Below are positions 34,093 through 43,292 of a stretch of DNA of 64,000 nt, piece by piece. Every line of letters begins with the position of its first letter. Position 1 is the stretch's first letter. The DNA is taken from assembly GCF_034627025.1 (NCBI RefSeq), contig NZ_CP141049.1, positions 620,001-684,000 of the forward strand, in the 5' to 3' direction. Source of the stretch: Microvirga lotononidis. Lineage in GTDB: Bacteria > Pseudomonadota > Alphaproteobacteria > Rhizobiales > Beijerinckiaceae. The notes under the pieces were generated by a model. The model made no database searches. It saw only the letters and a list, made by a program, of their open reading frames with translations, and had not been told where the DNA came from. The translations under genes were made by a program, and so were the position numbers.

Positions 34093-35148
34093 ATGACCCA
34101 GCAGACCCAACCCGAGAGTATCACCACCATCGGCATCGACCTGGGTAAGAACACCTTCCACCTGATCGGCATGGATGCCCGCGGAAGGATCGTGCTGCGC
34201 CGCAAGGTCTCGCGCGGGCAGCTGCTGCCCTGCCTGGCCAACCTGCCGGTCTGTCTGATTGGGATGGAGGCCTGTGCCGGGGCTCATCACGTCGGGCGCC
34301 AACTCGCGACCCTCGGCCATGACGTGCGCCTGCTGCCGGCCCAGTATGTCAAACCCTTCCTCAAGGGACACAAGAACGACTATCGCGATGCCGAGGCCAT
34401 CGCCGAAGCAGCCCAGCGGCCGACCATGCGTCCCGTGCCGCTGAAGTCGGCCGAGCAACTCGACTTGCAAGCCCTGCACCGGGTGCGAAGCCGACTGGTC
34501 GGGCAGCGCACAGCGGTGATCAACCAGATCCGCGGCTTCCTCCTTGAATGCGGCATCCCGGTGCGTCAGGGGCCAGCGGGCTTGCGGGAGGCGCTTCCGA
34601 CGCTCCTCGCTCAGCGCACGGACGTGCTCTCGCCGCGCATGATCCACCTGATCGAGGATCTCGCCGGGGATTGGCGCCACCTTGATGAACGCATTGAGAC
34701 GCTCACCCAAGACATCACGGCTTTGGCCCGGCAGGATGCGGGCTGCCGGCGGCTGATGGGGATCCCGGGCGTCGGCGTGATCACCGCCAGCGCCATGGTA
34801 GCAGCGGTGGGAACAGGAGCCGCGTTCGCCAAAGGCCGCGACTTCGCCGCCTGGCTCGGTCTGGTGCCCAAGCAGATCTCGACCGGGGATCGAACGATCC
34901 TGGGCGGCTTGTCCAAGCGCGGGAACCGCTACTTACGCACGTTGTTCGTGAGTGGAGCGCGAGTTCTCCTGCAGCGACCGGGCCACTGGGATGGGCATGG
35001 CTTCGGCCGCTGGTTGGCCGCGGCACGGGCCCGGCTGCACCGGAATGTGCTGGCCGCCGCCTTGGCGAACAAGCTCGCCCGCCTTGCCTGGGGCGTGCTG
35101 AACCACGAACATGGCTATGATCCGGAGTACACGATCCGCGGAGCCTGA
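34093..35148 (+). CDS. IS110-family transposase (DEDD recombinase)
   Basis: The 351-residue protein has the RuvC-like DEDD domain (IGIDLGKNTFHLIGMDARGR, LIGMEACAGAHHVG, HKNDYRDAEAIAEAA) and the C-terminal serine domain (MGIPGVGVITASAMVAAVGT, GRDFAAWLGLVPKQ, GNRYLRTLFVSGAR). It is full length. AAGGAG precedes the ATG. Such enzymes act with a bridge RNA that pairs with donor and target. Confidence 0.9.
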   Translation: MTQQTQPESITTIGIDLGKNTFHLIGMDARGRIVLRRKVSRGQLLPCLANLPVCLIGMEACAGAHHVGRQLATLGHDVRLLPAQYVKPFLKGHKNDYRDAEAIAEAAQRPTMRPVPLKSAEQLDLQALHRVRSRLVGQRTAVINQIRGFLLECGIPVRQGPAGLREALPTLLAQRTDVLSPRMIHLIEDLAGDWRHLDERIETLTQDITALARQDAGCRRLMGIPGVGVITASAMVAAVGTGAAFAKGRDFAAWLGLVPKQISTGDRTILGGLSKRGNRYLRTLFVSGARVLLQRPGHWDGHGFGRWLAAARARLHRNVLAAALANKLARLAWGVLNHEHGYDPEYTIRGA

Positions 35149-35400
35149 GCCGCCTGCAGCACTCAGTCGTTCAATAATCGGGTTTCCCCCCGAGGTTCGC
35201 GAGAAGGATGTGACAGGATGGACGAACGGTTGCCCGGCGCACCGTAAGCCTGGTTTAAAAAATGGCCCGGTGAGGCCTTGAAAGTAAGCAGGCTCAGTGC
35301 ACGCGGATTCCCATGATGGCCCGGAGCTCAAGCTCCAGATCGAGGCCGGATAGATTGATGCGAACCGTCTCTCCCCCATCGGCCACAGCCCTCTTGCAAC
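35149..35400. ncRNA. candidate IS110 bridge RNA region
   Basis: This 252-bp stretch between the transposase stop and the right inverted repeat holds no ORF of its own in the element's sense. By analogy with IS1111-type elements it may encode the bridge RNA. No fold was computed, so this is a positional inference only. Confidence 0.3.
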
Positions 35401-35415
35401 GCACGGCCGGTCCAT

Positions 35416-35908
35416 AGATTTTAAAAGCAGCCACGGCCGCGTCGCTCTTGGCATAATGCCGCAGCCGGGCCGAGAGCTTGCGATAGCCCAGCGCCCGCAC
35501 CTCCCGGCTCAGCGTCTGTTTCGCAATCGGCACGCGGTACTCATCCCAGAGCCACTGGATCAGATCGACCAGGCGCCAGCGCACCACCCCGTGCACCGCC
35601 GGAAGGGGGCCACTCTCGACCAGGGCCAGCAAAGCCTCGCGATGGTGGGCGCTCAGCTTGCAGACATTCCCCGGTGCCTTGCCGTCGACCAGGGCTTCAG
35701 GTCCATGGGCGTTAAAGCGCATCACCCAGTCCCGCACCGTCTGCAACCCGACCCCGCCGACCCGCGCCGCCTTGCTCCGCGTGCCGCCATCGTAGATCTC
35801 GGCCAGCGCCAGCAAGCGTCGGCTTTGCCCGGCATTCCGCGTGGCCTTGGCTAAAGCCCGCAGCCGGGCTGCATCATAGTCCTGGCGAAGCTCAATCCCT
35901 GGGCGCAT
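35416..35908 (-). pseudogene. IS630-family transposase, N-terminal part
   Basis: The ATG at 35908 follows AGGAGG. The frame reads MRPGIELRQDYDAARLRALA, LALAEIYDGGTRSKAARVGG, VGLQTVRDWVMRFNAHGPEA and ends with RHYAKSDAAVAAFK at the IS110 junction. It is the helix-turn-helix half of the gene continued at 33450-34024. Confidence 0.8.
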
Positions 35909-36122
35909 GGCGAACCTCCTGCTCGCCAGCATGGAATCAGACATGTGCCCGCCTGAAAACCCCAAATGAGTCAGCCTTCATGCCGCTTGGTATTACTGGT
36001 GGGTCTGACCGGATTTCAGGCATGTCTTCCCCGCCTCCGAGCTGTCGGCTTGGCGGATGAGGGCGGCGGGGTTGTTGGCGGACGGGACAGGGCTCGGGTC
36101 AGGGGCGTGTGCGCCCCTTCGA

Positions 36123-36641
36123 TCAGGTGACAAGGCGCGGCAGACGGCCAAGAACCACCCGCAGGATTGTCTGGTCAGGACAGGCGCTCGGCAAATGCAG
36201 CTGGATCTGGGTTTTCCGTTCCACCACCCGGGCGGCAATCTTGATCAGACGCAGCCGCAAGGTATCAAATTGCGCGATGCGCCAGAGCGAGCGCTTCGGC
36301 ATCCTCGCCCGCAGGCCCCACATCAGCCAATAGGCGCCCGCGTGCAGGAACAGCCGGAACTGGTTTGCCGTCGCTTTGGTGCACGACGTGCGGTCGGCCG
36401 AGAGATGCGCCTTCCAGGCCTTGATGTGGTTTTCCGCCATGCCGCGCCGGCAGTAGATCCGCTCGTAGAGGGTTTTGGCGCGGCCGCCGGGGAGATTGGT
36501 GACGATGAAGCGCGTGTCGCTGCCCTGCGCGCCGGCCTCGACCCGGGCGATGATGCGCTCAACCCGGCTCCAGCTTGCCGCACCGTCGAAGAACTCCGTG
36601 AAGCGCCGCACCTTGCCGTTCAGGGGAGCCGCGGCAAAGCG
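36123..36641 (-). pseudogene. IS1380-family transposase, C-terminal part
   Basis: The frame reads APLNGKVRRFTEFFDGAASW, RFIVTNLPGGRAKTLYERIY and NHIKAWKAHLSADRTSCTKA, with the Glu region MAENHIK of IS1380 enzymes. It ends RLPRLVT. The N-terminal part lies at 39276-40048; an IS21 element separates them, and an 8-bp direct repeat GCAAAGCG marks both junctions. Confidence 0.85.
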
Positions 36642-36791
36642 TGAGGATACCGACGAAGCCGTCCACTTCGTCCAATCTGAAGCCGTCCAGGCATTCCGAT
36701 TTCAAGCCGTCCATGGGTCCGAGGTGAAGTCGTCCACCTGAGCGCCGCTCTTCGGGTCAGTGATGGATGGTGGTTGAGGTGGTGACGCTGG

Positions 36792-37538
36792 TCAAGCGTC
36801 GGCTGGCGTGTGGCGGGTCTTGCGCAGGCTCTCGCCGGTCAGATTAATCCGGTAGGCGTTGTGCACGACCCGATCGAGGATGGCGTCCGCCAGCGTCGGA
36901 ACGCTGCCGATCATCGCGTACCAGTTCTCGACCGGCACCTGGCTCGTGATCAGCAGCGAACCGGCATCGTAGCGGTCCTCGACGATTTCCAGCAGATCGC
37001 GCTGCTGCTCGCCGGTGAGCGCCTCAGGACCCCAGTCGTCGAGGATCAGCAGCTTGGCCCGGGCAAGACTGCGTAACAGGCGAGAGTAGCGGCCATCGCT
37101 GCGGGCGAGATCGAGCGCCGCAAACAGCCGTGGCACACGATGGTAGAGCACCGACAGGTCCTCCCGGCAGGCCCGGTGTCCCAGGGCGCAGGCGAGCCAG
37201 CTCTTCCCGACCCCGCACGGGCCGGTGATCAACAGATTGCGCCGCTCGCGGATCCAGTCGCAGGTGGCCAGCTTGAGAAACAGCGCCCGGTCGAGGCCGC
37301 GTGCGGCCCGGAAGTCAACATCCTCGACGCTGGCGGGATGGCGCAGTTTGGCCGTTTTGGCCCGGGTCTCGCAGCGCTTCTGCTGCCGCGTCGTCACTTC
37401 ATGATCGAGGATCAGGCCGAGCCATTCGGCATGGCCGAGCGCGTCAGCCTCGGGAGTGGCGCTGAGCGCCTTGAAGCCTTTGGCCATGCCGTGCAGGCCC
37501 AGCGCGTGAAGCTGGTCGAGGGTGGGATGGATCAACAT
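36792..37538 (-). CDS. istB: IstB, IS21 helper ATPase
   Basis: The 248-residue AAA+ protein has the Walker A LLITGPCGVGKSWLACALGH and Walker B LLILDDWGPEALTGEQ, plus SQVPVENWYAMIGSVPTLAD. The start at 37538 (MLIHPTLDQLHALGL) lies 13 nt after the istA stop. IstB directs IstA to its target. Confidence 0.9.
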   Translation of the reverse strand: MLIHPTLDQLHALGLHGMAKGFKALSATPEADALGHAEWLGLILDHEVTTRQQKRCETRAKTAKLRHPASVEDVDFRAARGLDRALFLKLATCDWIRERRNLLITGPCGVGKSWLACALGHRACREDLSVLYHRVPRLFAALDLARSDGRYSRLLRSLARAKLLILDDWGPEALTGEQQRDLLEIVEDRYDAGSLLITSQVPVENWYAMIGSVPTLADAILDRVVHNAYRINLTGESLRKTRHTPADA

Positions 37539-37551
37539 GGTCGGTCTCCTG

Positions 37552-39084
37552 TCAGTGGAAATACCCCGGTCCGCGGACATTGGGGTGGGTGAGAACGGGC
37601 GTATCGGCGGCGGGAGCGCGCTCGCGGTAGGTGTCGAGAAGCGACACGATGCTCTTGTAGGTCAGCGCCTGGATCGCCAGGGCTTTGGCCGCGACCGCCT
37701 CGACACGCTCCTGCGGGATGCCGCGCATGTGCTGCAAAACCCCGATGCAGGTGCGAAAGCCCTGCTCGGGATGGCGGCGGGCGGACAGAATGGCGGCAAT
37801 CAGCCCCTCGGTGTTGGGGCCGATCGACGCCGCCCAGGAGCGGAAGCGCTCGGGCGACCAGGCGGCATAGCGGCGATGCGAGCTCGGCATGTGCTCGGCC
37901 TGCGTGCCATGCGCCCGTCCCGCATAACGCCGCGCGTGGGCCGCGACGCGTCCGCCTTTGTGGAAGGCCTCGATCGTGCGCTGGGTGACGCGCACCTCGA
38001 CCTGCTGGCCGATGAGGCCAAATGGCACCGAGTAGAAGAAGCCCTCGACCTCGATGTGGTAGTCGAGCCCGACCCGGGCGAACTGCCACTGCGCGAAGAC
38101 GTAGTCCTCGGCCGGCAGGGGTGCGAGGGCCGGCTTCTCGATCGTCTCGAACAACTGGCGCCGGCTGACGCCGAGCCGGCGCATGGGTACGCTGTTCATC
38201 CGCTCGACGGCCTCGGCGATCGCGGCATTGGCCTCCTGGAGCGAGAAGAAGGTGCGGTGGCGCAGGCGACCGAGAATGTAGGATTGGGCGAAGCGCACCC
38301 CGGCCTCGACTTTGGCTTTGTCCTTCGGCCGGCGCGGTCGGGCTGGCAAAATGCCGACCGCGTAATGGGCCGCCATCTTGCCGTAGCTGCGGTTGATCTC
38401 GGGATCGTAGAACGAGGCCTTGTGGACGCCGCTCTTCAGGTTGTCCGGCACGACGAGCTTGGTCACGCCACCCTGGAACCGGAACATGCGCACATGCGCC
38501 TCGATCCAATCCGGCAGGGTCTGGGTCCAGGTGGCTTCGGCATAGGTCAGGTTGGAGGCGCCGAGCACCGCGACGAAGATCTCGGCCTGGCGGATCTCGC
38601 CGGTGAGTGGATCGACGATCGGCAGCTTCTTGCCCGAGTAATCCACGAACACCTTGTCGCCGGCGACGTGATGCTGACGCATGGTCGGCGTCAGGCGGCG
38701 CTCGAAGGAGCGGACCAGGTCGCAGAAACGCGAATAGCCGTAGCCGTCCGGATGGTCTGCCCGGTACTCCTCATGCAGGATGGCGATGCTGACGCCGGGC
38801 CGCTTGAGTTCCTGGACCAGGTGAGCCCAATCCGGCTCCGGCCGGCGGCGCGTTCCGACCCGGGTGCCCGCCCGGGCGAACAGCTTCTCCTCCAGGGCCG
38901 CGTCGGTCAGGTCCTCCGGCAGGGGCCAGGCCAGCCCGGCCGCCTTGGCCCGCTGGATGGCATCGCGCACGGTCGAGCGCGCCGCACCGACAATCCGGCC
39001 GATCTCGCGATCGCTGGTTTGGCTGGCGTGGAGCCGCAGCACTTGCCGCATCTGTCGCATGGTCATCTCTCTGTTTGCTGGCAT
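37552..39084 (-). CDS. istA: IstA, IS21 transposase
   Basis: The 510-residue protein has the N-terminal helix-turn-helix (ASQTSDREIGRIVGAARSTV) and the DDE core: KVFVDYSGKKLPIVDP (Asp), KLVVPDNLKSGVHKAS (Asp) and RPKDKAKVEAGVRFAQSYIL (Glu), followed by the beta-barrel DYHIEVEGFFYSVPFGLIGQ. It is complete and translationally close to istB. Confidence 0.92.
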   Translation of the reverse strand: MPANREMTMRQMRQVLRLHASQTSDREIGRIVGAARSTVRDAIQRAKAAGLAWPLPEDLTDAALEEKLFARAGTRVGTRRRPEPDWAHLVQELKRPGVSIAILHEEYRADHPDGYGYSRFCDLVRSFERRLTPTMRQHHVAGDKVFVDYSGKKLPIVDPLTGEIRQAEIFVAVLGASNLTYAEATWTQTLPDWIEAHVRMFRFQGGVTKLVVPDNLKSGVHKASFYDPEINRSYGKMAAHYAVGILPARPRRPKDKAKVEAGVRFAQSYILGRLRHRTFFSLQEANAAIAEAVERMNSVPMRRLGVSRRQLFETIEKPALAPLPAEDYVFAQWQFARVGLDYHIEVEGFFYSVPFGLIGQQVEVRVTQRTIEAFHKGGRVAAHARRYAGRAHGTQAEHMPSSHRRYAAWSPERFRSWAASIGPNTEGLIAAILSARRHPEQGFRTCIGVLQHMRGIPQERVEAVAAKALAIQALTYKSIVSLLDTYRERAPAADTPVLTHPNVRGPGYFH

Positions 39085-39154
39085 CGCGTCCTCTCTGGTG
39101 GAGAGGTCGCAATGCCCCAATCGGATGACCCGGTGCAGCAGGGTTCTTCAGACC

Positions 39155-39245
39155 GATCCCTGGACGGGATCAAATCGGAAGGAGGGACGGCTTCAAGTCG
39201 GAAGGGTGGACGGGATCAAATCGGAACCGGGGACGACTTCAAGTC
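39155..39245. repeat. IS21 internal end repeats (right end)
   Basis: Four units alternate GGGATCAAATCGGAA and GACGGCTTCAAGTCGG-like sequences within 90 bp, with spacing of about 22 bp. Related units (TCAAGCCGTCC, GAAGCCGTCC, GAAGTCGTCC) occur in the left end at 36655-36740. They are the likely multiple binding sites of IstA. Confidence 0.6.
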
Positions 39246-39275
39246 GGTACACATGGACGGATTGCGTCGGTATCC

Positions 39276-40048
39276 GCAAAGCGCGCCGCGGCGCTCGCCT
39301 CCAGGCCCGCGATGGGCCGGCGCAGAGTGGAGGTCGTCGCCACGCCGAGAATGAAGTCGACGCCGTTGGCGCGGCACCAATCGATCACCAGCGGGCCGCA
39401 GTAATGGCTGTCGGCCCGGATCAGGATGCGGGTGCTGGGCCAGTGAGCGCGGATCGCCCGGATGAGCCGGCGCAGGTGAGCTCGGATCTCGCTGCCCTTG
39501 GGTCGCTTGGCCGGGCGCAGCACGGCCGTGACGAAACGGCCTTCACCATCGAACACCACCATGGGCTGGAAGCCGTATTCGTCGTAGTGGCCATTGAACA
39601 GGCGCAGTTGCTGATCGCCATGGACGGCATCGAAGGTGTCGTCGAGATCGAGCACGATCTGCTTCGGGGCGTGTCGGAACGAGGCGCAGTACAGCTCGAC
39701 CAGGGCTCGCCCCATGCGCACCAGAGCGCGAGCATCGGGCATGTTCTCCAGGCGCGAGAGGGTCGGCTGGGAGGCGAGATGGCGATCGGATGGCAGCACG
39801 TCCTGCGCCATCTTGAAGATCGGGTCGGAGCGCAGGCTGATGGCATCGTTGCCGTCCGCGTAGCCTGCGGCAATCATCAACAGGCGGAAGCGGATCAGAT
39901 CGGGCAGGCGATGAACGACCTGATCCTGCGATCGCGGGTCATCGATGCACGCGGCGAGCCGCTCGGCCACCCTGAGCTGCTGGTCCACCTCGCGCAGGGC
40001 GAGAACGCCGGCGTCGGAGGACAGCATACCACCGTCGAACCGAGCCAC
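39276..40048 (-). pseudogene. IS1380-family transposase, N-terminal part
   Basis: The frame reads ARFDGGMLSSDAGVLALREV, DPIFKMAQDVLPSDRHLASQ, IVLDLDDTFDAVHGDQQLRL (Asp) and ILIRADSHYCGPLVIDWCRA (Asp) and breaks off at the IS21 junction after AAARFA. An in-frame stop lies three codons before the GTG at 40048, so the first 20 or so residues of the family are lost. The gene continues at 36123-36641. Confidence 0.82.
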
Positions 40049-40339
40049 AACGGGTTAAGAGCCTGAGCGGCTGAAAGAGAGGTTTCGCGCGGAGGCCAGG
40101 GCCGCGATTGCCGTCCTCGATCAGCATGACAGGGAGGCTGCGCCTTCAGGTCAGCTCGACCGCTCGCGCCGCGCGGCGCTGGGTTCAATTGAACCATCGC
40201 CGCCGATTCCACGGAACCGCAACACGCTCAAAGGGCGGGTCTCGAAGCGTCAGCAAGGGCCTCCTTCGCGTCCAATTGTATTGGAGTCATGGATGAGTGC
40301 TATCCAAACAGTGAATTTTACTACTTCCACTGCCACATT

Positions 40340-40702
40340 TAGAAAGCGTTGAATTGGAGTGGAGGCGAGTCCTGCAGGATCCGACGCCGCCAACCCGACC
40401 GGCGGTTTGGTTGATCGATGACGAGATTGTCGTGGTCGACACGCAGAAGCTGGATTTGACGCGGCAAGAGGAGGTCCAGCAATTTCTGTCACAAATAAAA
40501 AACGCTTGCGGTCGTAGTGGCGGCAGCGAAGGTGGCCAGTATCCTAGCAAATGACACTGCGCCTGCCGACTTCATCTATCAGAACCTGATGGTCAAGGCC
40601 AACGTGAACAAAGTGTCATTTAGATCTGGCGTTGAAAAGCTTCTCTTCCTCGGATCGAGTTTCATCTATCCGAAATTCGGTTCGGGCAGCAGAAGAAATT
40701 AG
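40340..40702 (+). pseudogene. GDP-L-fucose synthase (nolK/fcl) fragment, frameshifted
   Basis: The first frame reads EIVVVDTQKLDLTRQEEVQQ and FLSQIK; the second, entered near 40500, reads VVVAAAKVASILANDTAPAD, FIYQNLMVKANV and GVEKLLFLGSSFIYPKF. Together these are the conserved N-terminal NAD-binding region of GDP-fucose synthases (AAAKVGGI, ADFIYQNLM, LLFLGSSCIYPK). The Gly-rich start and the C-terminal two thirds are missing. In rhizobia (nolK) the enzyme supplies fucose for Nod factors. Confidence 0.7.
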
Positions 40703-41163
40703 AATGCGCATCTCTTAAGTTTTGGCTGTGTGCCACAGTAGTCGGGCGGGCCAGTATACATTTTTGCTAGTTCGCCTCGCCTGGGTGTTGGCATCCGCCG
40801 TTTTTGCGGTGCCAGGTGCGTACAAGCGTGAACTCAAACCGTACGCTGGGGTGATGATCGGGCGGATGTCGCCATGATCCAACTCAGATCAAGAAGGTGG
40901 CATGCGAATGGTGGGAATGCTCGAGTGAAGGTCTGACTCTCTGCATGAGCGGTGAAATGTCAGCAGTTCCGATTCGGTGGTGAGTCAATGATCTCATAGA
41001 TCCTTCTTGAACGGCGGCGCTTCGGACGCAGAAGCTTCGCGTGCACGAGTGGGCAAGTGATCGAAAGCAATTGTCAGACGAAACGCAGGCGAGCGCTCGA
41101 GAGACAAGCTGTTGGTTTCAGCTGGGGAGCGCCCATTCGACCTCTGCCTTTAAAGGAGATGTC
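40703..41163. other. stretch without recognisable gene
   Basis: No protein-like frame of useful length is seen on either strand in this 460-bp stretch. It may hold the promoter of the small ORF at 41164. Confidence 0.4.
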
Positions 41164-41277
41164 ATGTTGAACCGCATTATGAACGATCGGCCGGGAATGG
41201 TCCTTGATCTATGTCTCATGACCTCTGCCGTTTCATCTGCGCTCACGGCCGTCTACCTCTGCTCTCAACTGCCATAA
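41164..41277 (+). CDS. small ORF, 37 aa, strong ribosome site
   Basis: AAAGGAG lies 8 nt before the ATG at 41164. The peptide MLNRIMNDRPGMVLDLCLMT ends with AVYLCSQLP and has a mildly hydrophobic core that could be a membrane segment. The ribosome site is the strongest argument for expression. Function unknown. Confidence 0.35.
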   Translation: MLNRIMNDRPGMVLDLCLMTSAVSSALTAVYLCSQLP

Positions 41278-41419
41278 GCAGGCCTAGTAGCATGCCAGCA
41301 TGTCGTCACGGACCGCCAGATAGGGTGGAACGGAGGTATGAGATCAAGGCCAAGGCGCAGGTCCGGTCTAGGTTCGCACTCGACGGCAAGCTGTCCGATG
41401 CCGACGGATGGAGACGTCA

Positions 41420-41581
41420 ATGACGCAATTCCGATTATCCTCTGGAGGGCACCCTCGCACGAGGGGTTGCGATACCGGCTCGTTCAAGCGCACCATTCCT
41501 CGTGCTTGTGTTCAGCTCACCGCCGTGCGGGATCTGGCCAGCGGTGTGAAAACGGCCACGTTATTGAGACGGCTTGGGTGA
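41420..41581 (+). CDS. small basic ORF, 53 aa
   Basis: GGAG lies 7 nt before the ATG at 41420. The peptide MTQFRLSSGGHPRTRGCDTG ends VKTATLLRRLG and has several Arg and Lys residues. It ends 9 nt before the GTG of the next ORF, so the two could be co-transcribed. No family is recognised. Confidence 0.25.
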   Translation: MTQFRLSSGGHPRTRGCDTGSFKRTIPRACVQLTAVRDLASGVKTATLLRRLG

Positions 41582-41590
41582 TCTTGAACT

Positions 41591-41941
41591 GTGCCAGAGC
41601 CTAGCCGGTTGTCCGGCCCTATCCATGACCGCCGATCTTTCAACTGCACCCAAGCCGTCTCAGTAGTACGGTTTGGATCGGTCGAGGTGAGGCTAAGCGA
41701 GCTGACTCAGATACAAGACGCGGTGCCTCGGTTTCCACCATTCTGGCTGGAGGTTTACTTCCTTGCCACCGGTACAATTCTCGATAGCTACGGCTACTTC
41801 ACTCTTGATGAGCCCGCGCTGGCTGCTGCTGCCGATCTCATCTGCGAGGCCAAGCGGATCGCTGCGTCCATGGCTGGGGCTCATTGCTTCGCTGCGGCAA
41901 CACTCATGGAGCCCCAAGGCAGCGCAAGGGTGCGAGCGTGA
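41591..41941 (+). CDS. hypothetical protein, paralogue of 63066-63431
   Basis: The 116-residue frame has a core VEVRLSELTQIQDAVPRFPP, FWLEVYFLATGTILDSYGYF and LDEPALAAAADLICEAKRIA. The same pattern (LEVRLSELPDAFVLQDLPPF, WLEIY, DSLGCFEFDEAELAMAVDLV) occurs in the protein at 63066-63431, so the two belong to one unnamed family. The start at GTG 41591 is doubtful; homology begins at about residue 26. No known domain is seen. Confidence 0.5.
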   Translation: MPEPSRLSGPIHDRRSFNCTQAVSVVRFGSVEVRLSELTQIQDAVPRFPPFWLEVYFLATGTILDSYGYFTLDEPALAAAADLICEAKRIAASMAGAHCFAAATLMEPQGSARVRA

Positions 41942-42471
41942 GCATGTCGGGCAGAATTTGTCTCCAGTCTTGTGAATCGCAGGCCAGCGGCCTGCGCCGG
42001 CCTCCCTGTCGGCCCCGACGGCAGCGGAGGAGGTGGCCTCCGTCTCGGTCACCTTGTCTCCCTCTGATAGGGAGATGCCGTCCGAGACGGTCCTCCCAAC
42101 TTGGGCTCGCTCGGCATCGCCGCAGCGAGCCCCTTTTGGGTTGCAGAGGAGGGGCACGCCTCGCGAGGACGACCCAAGGCACAGGCTGCTCACGGATTAA
42201 AGTCGGGACCGTGAGCTTCCCGGGCAACCGCCTTCCGGACCAAATCAACTCGCCGTGTCTGGAGCATGGGGTACATTCCGCTCGTGATGGCAACAGCCTA
42301 GAAGGGCAACTTCGGTTACCGCATCGCTCGCCAAACTGTTGTGCACGACCAGATGAGCCGGGCGAATTGTGTCGGAGCCTGTCGACCCCCGATCACACCC
42401 TAGCGACATCTCCGATCAGCATCAGCGCATGACTGCCAAGATGCCGACGCTCAAGGTCATAGGATTCTGAT
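41942..42471. other. stretch without recognisable gene
   Basis: About 530 bp without a convincing frame. It lies directly before the Crp/Fnr-type regulator and should hold its promoter, but no consensus element stands out. Confidence 0.4.
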
Positions 42472-43200
42472 ATGTCACTTTCCTCTCGCCGCTCATGCCA
42501 TCGGGCCAATCACCTACTGTCAACGCTGCTATCGGACGACTTTGCCTTTCTTGAGCCACACCTTCAACTGGTCGACCTGCACCGGGGCACGGTGATCTAT
42601 GATGTTGGCGACCGCATGCCCTTTATCTACTTTCCTCACGAGGCGATTGTCTCGCTCGTGACCGTTCTGGCTGATGGCAAGACCATCGAGATGGCGAAGC
42701 TAGGGGGAGAGGCCATGTTCGGGCTCGCCAGTGCACTCATTACGCGCCGTTCGCTGGGGCGCTTTGTCGTGCAGAGCACCGGCAAGGCCTCGCGCGTTGA
42801 CACCGAAGTCTTGTATCGGGCGTTTGTGGCGCGCCCGACGCTCCGTGACCACGTCCTTCGGTTTGCGGAGGAACTGCTGGCGCAGACGCTGCACTCTATG
42901 GCGTGCAATGCTCTGCACAGTGTGGAGGCGCGTTGCTGCCGTTGGATCCTCACGATGCAGGATCGCACGAGCCAGACCGTCTTGCCACTCACTCATGATC
43001 AACTGTCGCGCATGATGGGTGTGCAACGCTCAACCATCAGCGCGGCAATGCACGCCCTCCAATCCGCCGGTGCAATCCGCCAGGGGCGCGGGGCCGTCAC
43101 GGTCATTGATCGGCGCGGCCTCGAACAGACCGTATGCGGGTGTTATGAGATCATCCGTAAGCAGTCAAAGCGGGGGCAGTGCCCTGAAGTTCGAACCTAA
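42472..43200 (+). CDS. Crp/Fnr-family transcription regulator
   Basis: The 242-residue protein has the cyclic-nucleotide-binding-type beta roll (VDLHRGTVIYDVGDRMPFIY, FPHEAIVSLVTVLADGKTIE, GRFVVQSTGKASRVD) and a C-terminal Crp helix-turn-helix (LPLTHDQLSRMMGVQRSTIS, AAMHALQSAGAIRQGRGAVT). It lacks the N-terminal cysteine cluster of Fnr, so oxygen sensing by an iron-sulfur cluster is not indicated. Such regulators without clear ligand residues are abundant in Hyphomicrobiales. The frame is complete. Confidence 0.85.
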   Translation: MSLSSRRSCHRANHLLSTLLSDDFAFLEPHLQLVDLHRGTVIYDVGDRMPFIYFPHEAIVSLVTVLADGKTIEMAKLGGEAMFGLASALITRRSLGRFVVQSTGKASRVDTEVLYRAFVARPTLRDHVLRFAEELLAQTLHSMACNALHSVEARCCRWILTMQDRTSQTVLPLTHDQLSRMMGVQRSTISAAMHALQSAGAIRQGRGAVTVIDRRGLEQTVCGCYEIIRKQSKRGQCPEVRT

Positions 43201-43292
43201 TCACGCGAGAGCAAGACGGTCTTCATGATGACAAGCATCATCGGGCGCGCTATGAACACCCCTCCACCGGATCTCCGCTTCAAAATGAAGCG

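Larger units (their letters stand above)
34025..35415. mobile_element. IS110-family element (IS1111-like ends)
   Basis: ATGGACCGGCCGTGC (34025-34039) and GCACGGCCGGTCCAT (35401-35415) are exact complements near the two junctions with the split IS630 gene. The transposase ORF is followed by about 250 bp without a gene, up to the right repeat. Short inverted repeats and a 3' non-coding end are typical of the IS1111 branch, where that region is expected to encode the bridge RNA. Confidence 0.75.
33434..35992. mobile_element. IS630-family element, interrupted by IS110
   Basis: The ends TACCAACTCCCATTGA (left, from 33434) and, in complement, TACCAAGCGGCATGAA (right, to 35992) are imperfect inverted repeats; TA precedes the left end, as expected for IS630 targets. 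The transposase gene is in two pieces around an IS110 at about 34025-35415. The insertion destroyed the PuuA-like gene. Confidence 0.7.
36642..39275. mobile_element. IS21-family element
   Basis: It is flanked by the direct repeat GCAAAGCG (36634-36641 and 39276-39283) and has inverted ends containing GGATACCGACG (left at 36645, right complement to 39275). Inside the ends are several repeats of the type GACG-(G/A)-NTTCAA-(G/A)-TCGG, the expected transposase sites. It holds istA and istB in one operon and looks complete. Confidence 0.88.

Noticed and set aside
37522..39354. 610-codon open frame on the plus strand
   Set aside because: It is antisense to istA and istB, whose catalytic motifs are clear; GC-rich codon bias leaves the opposite strand open.
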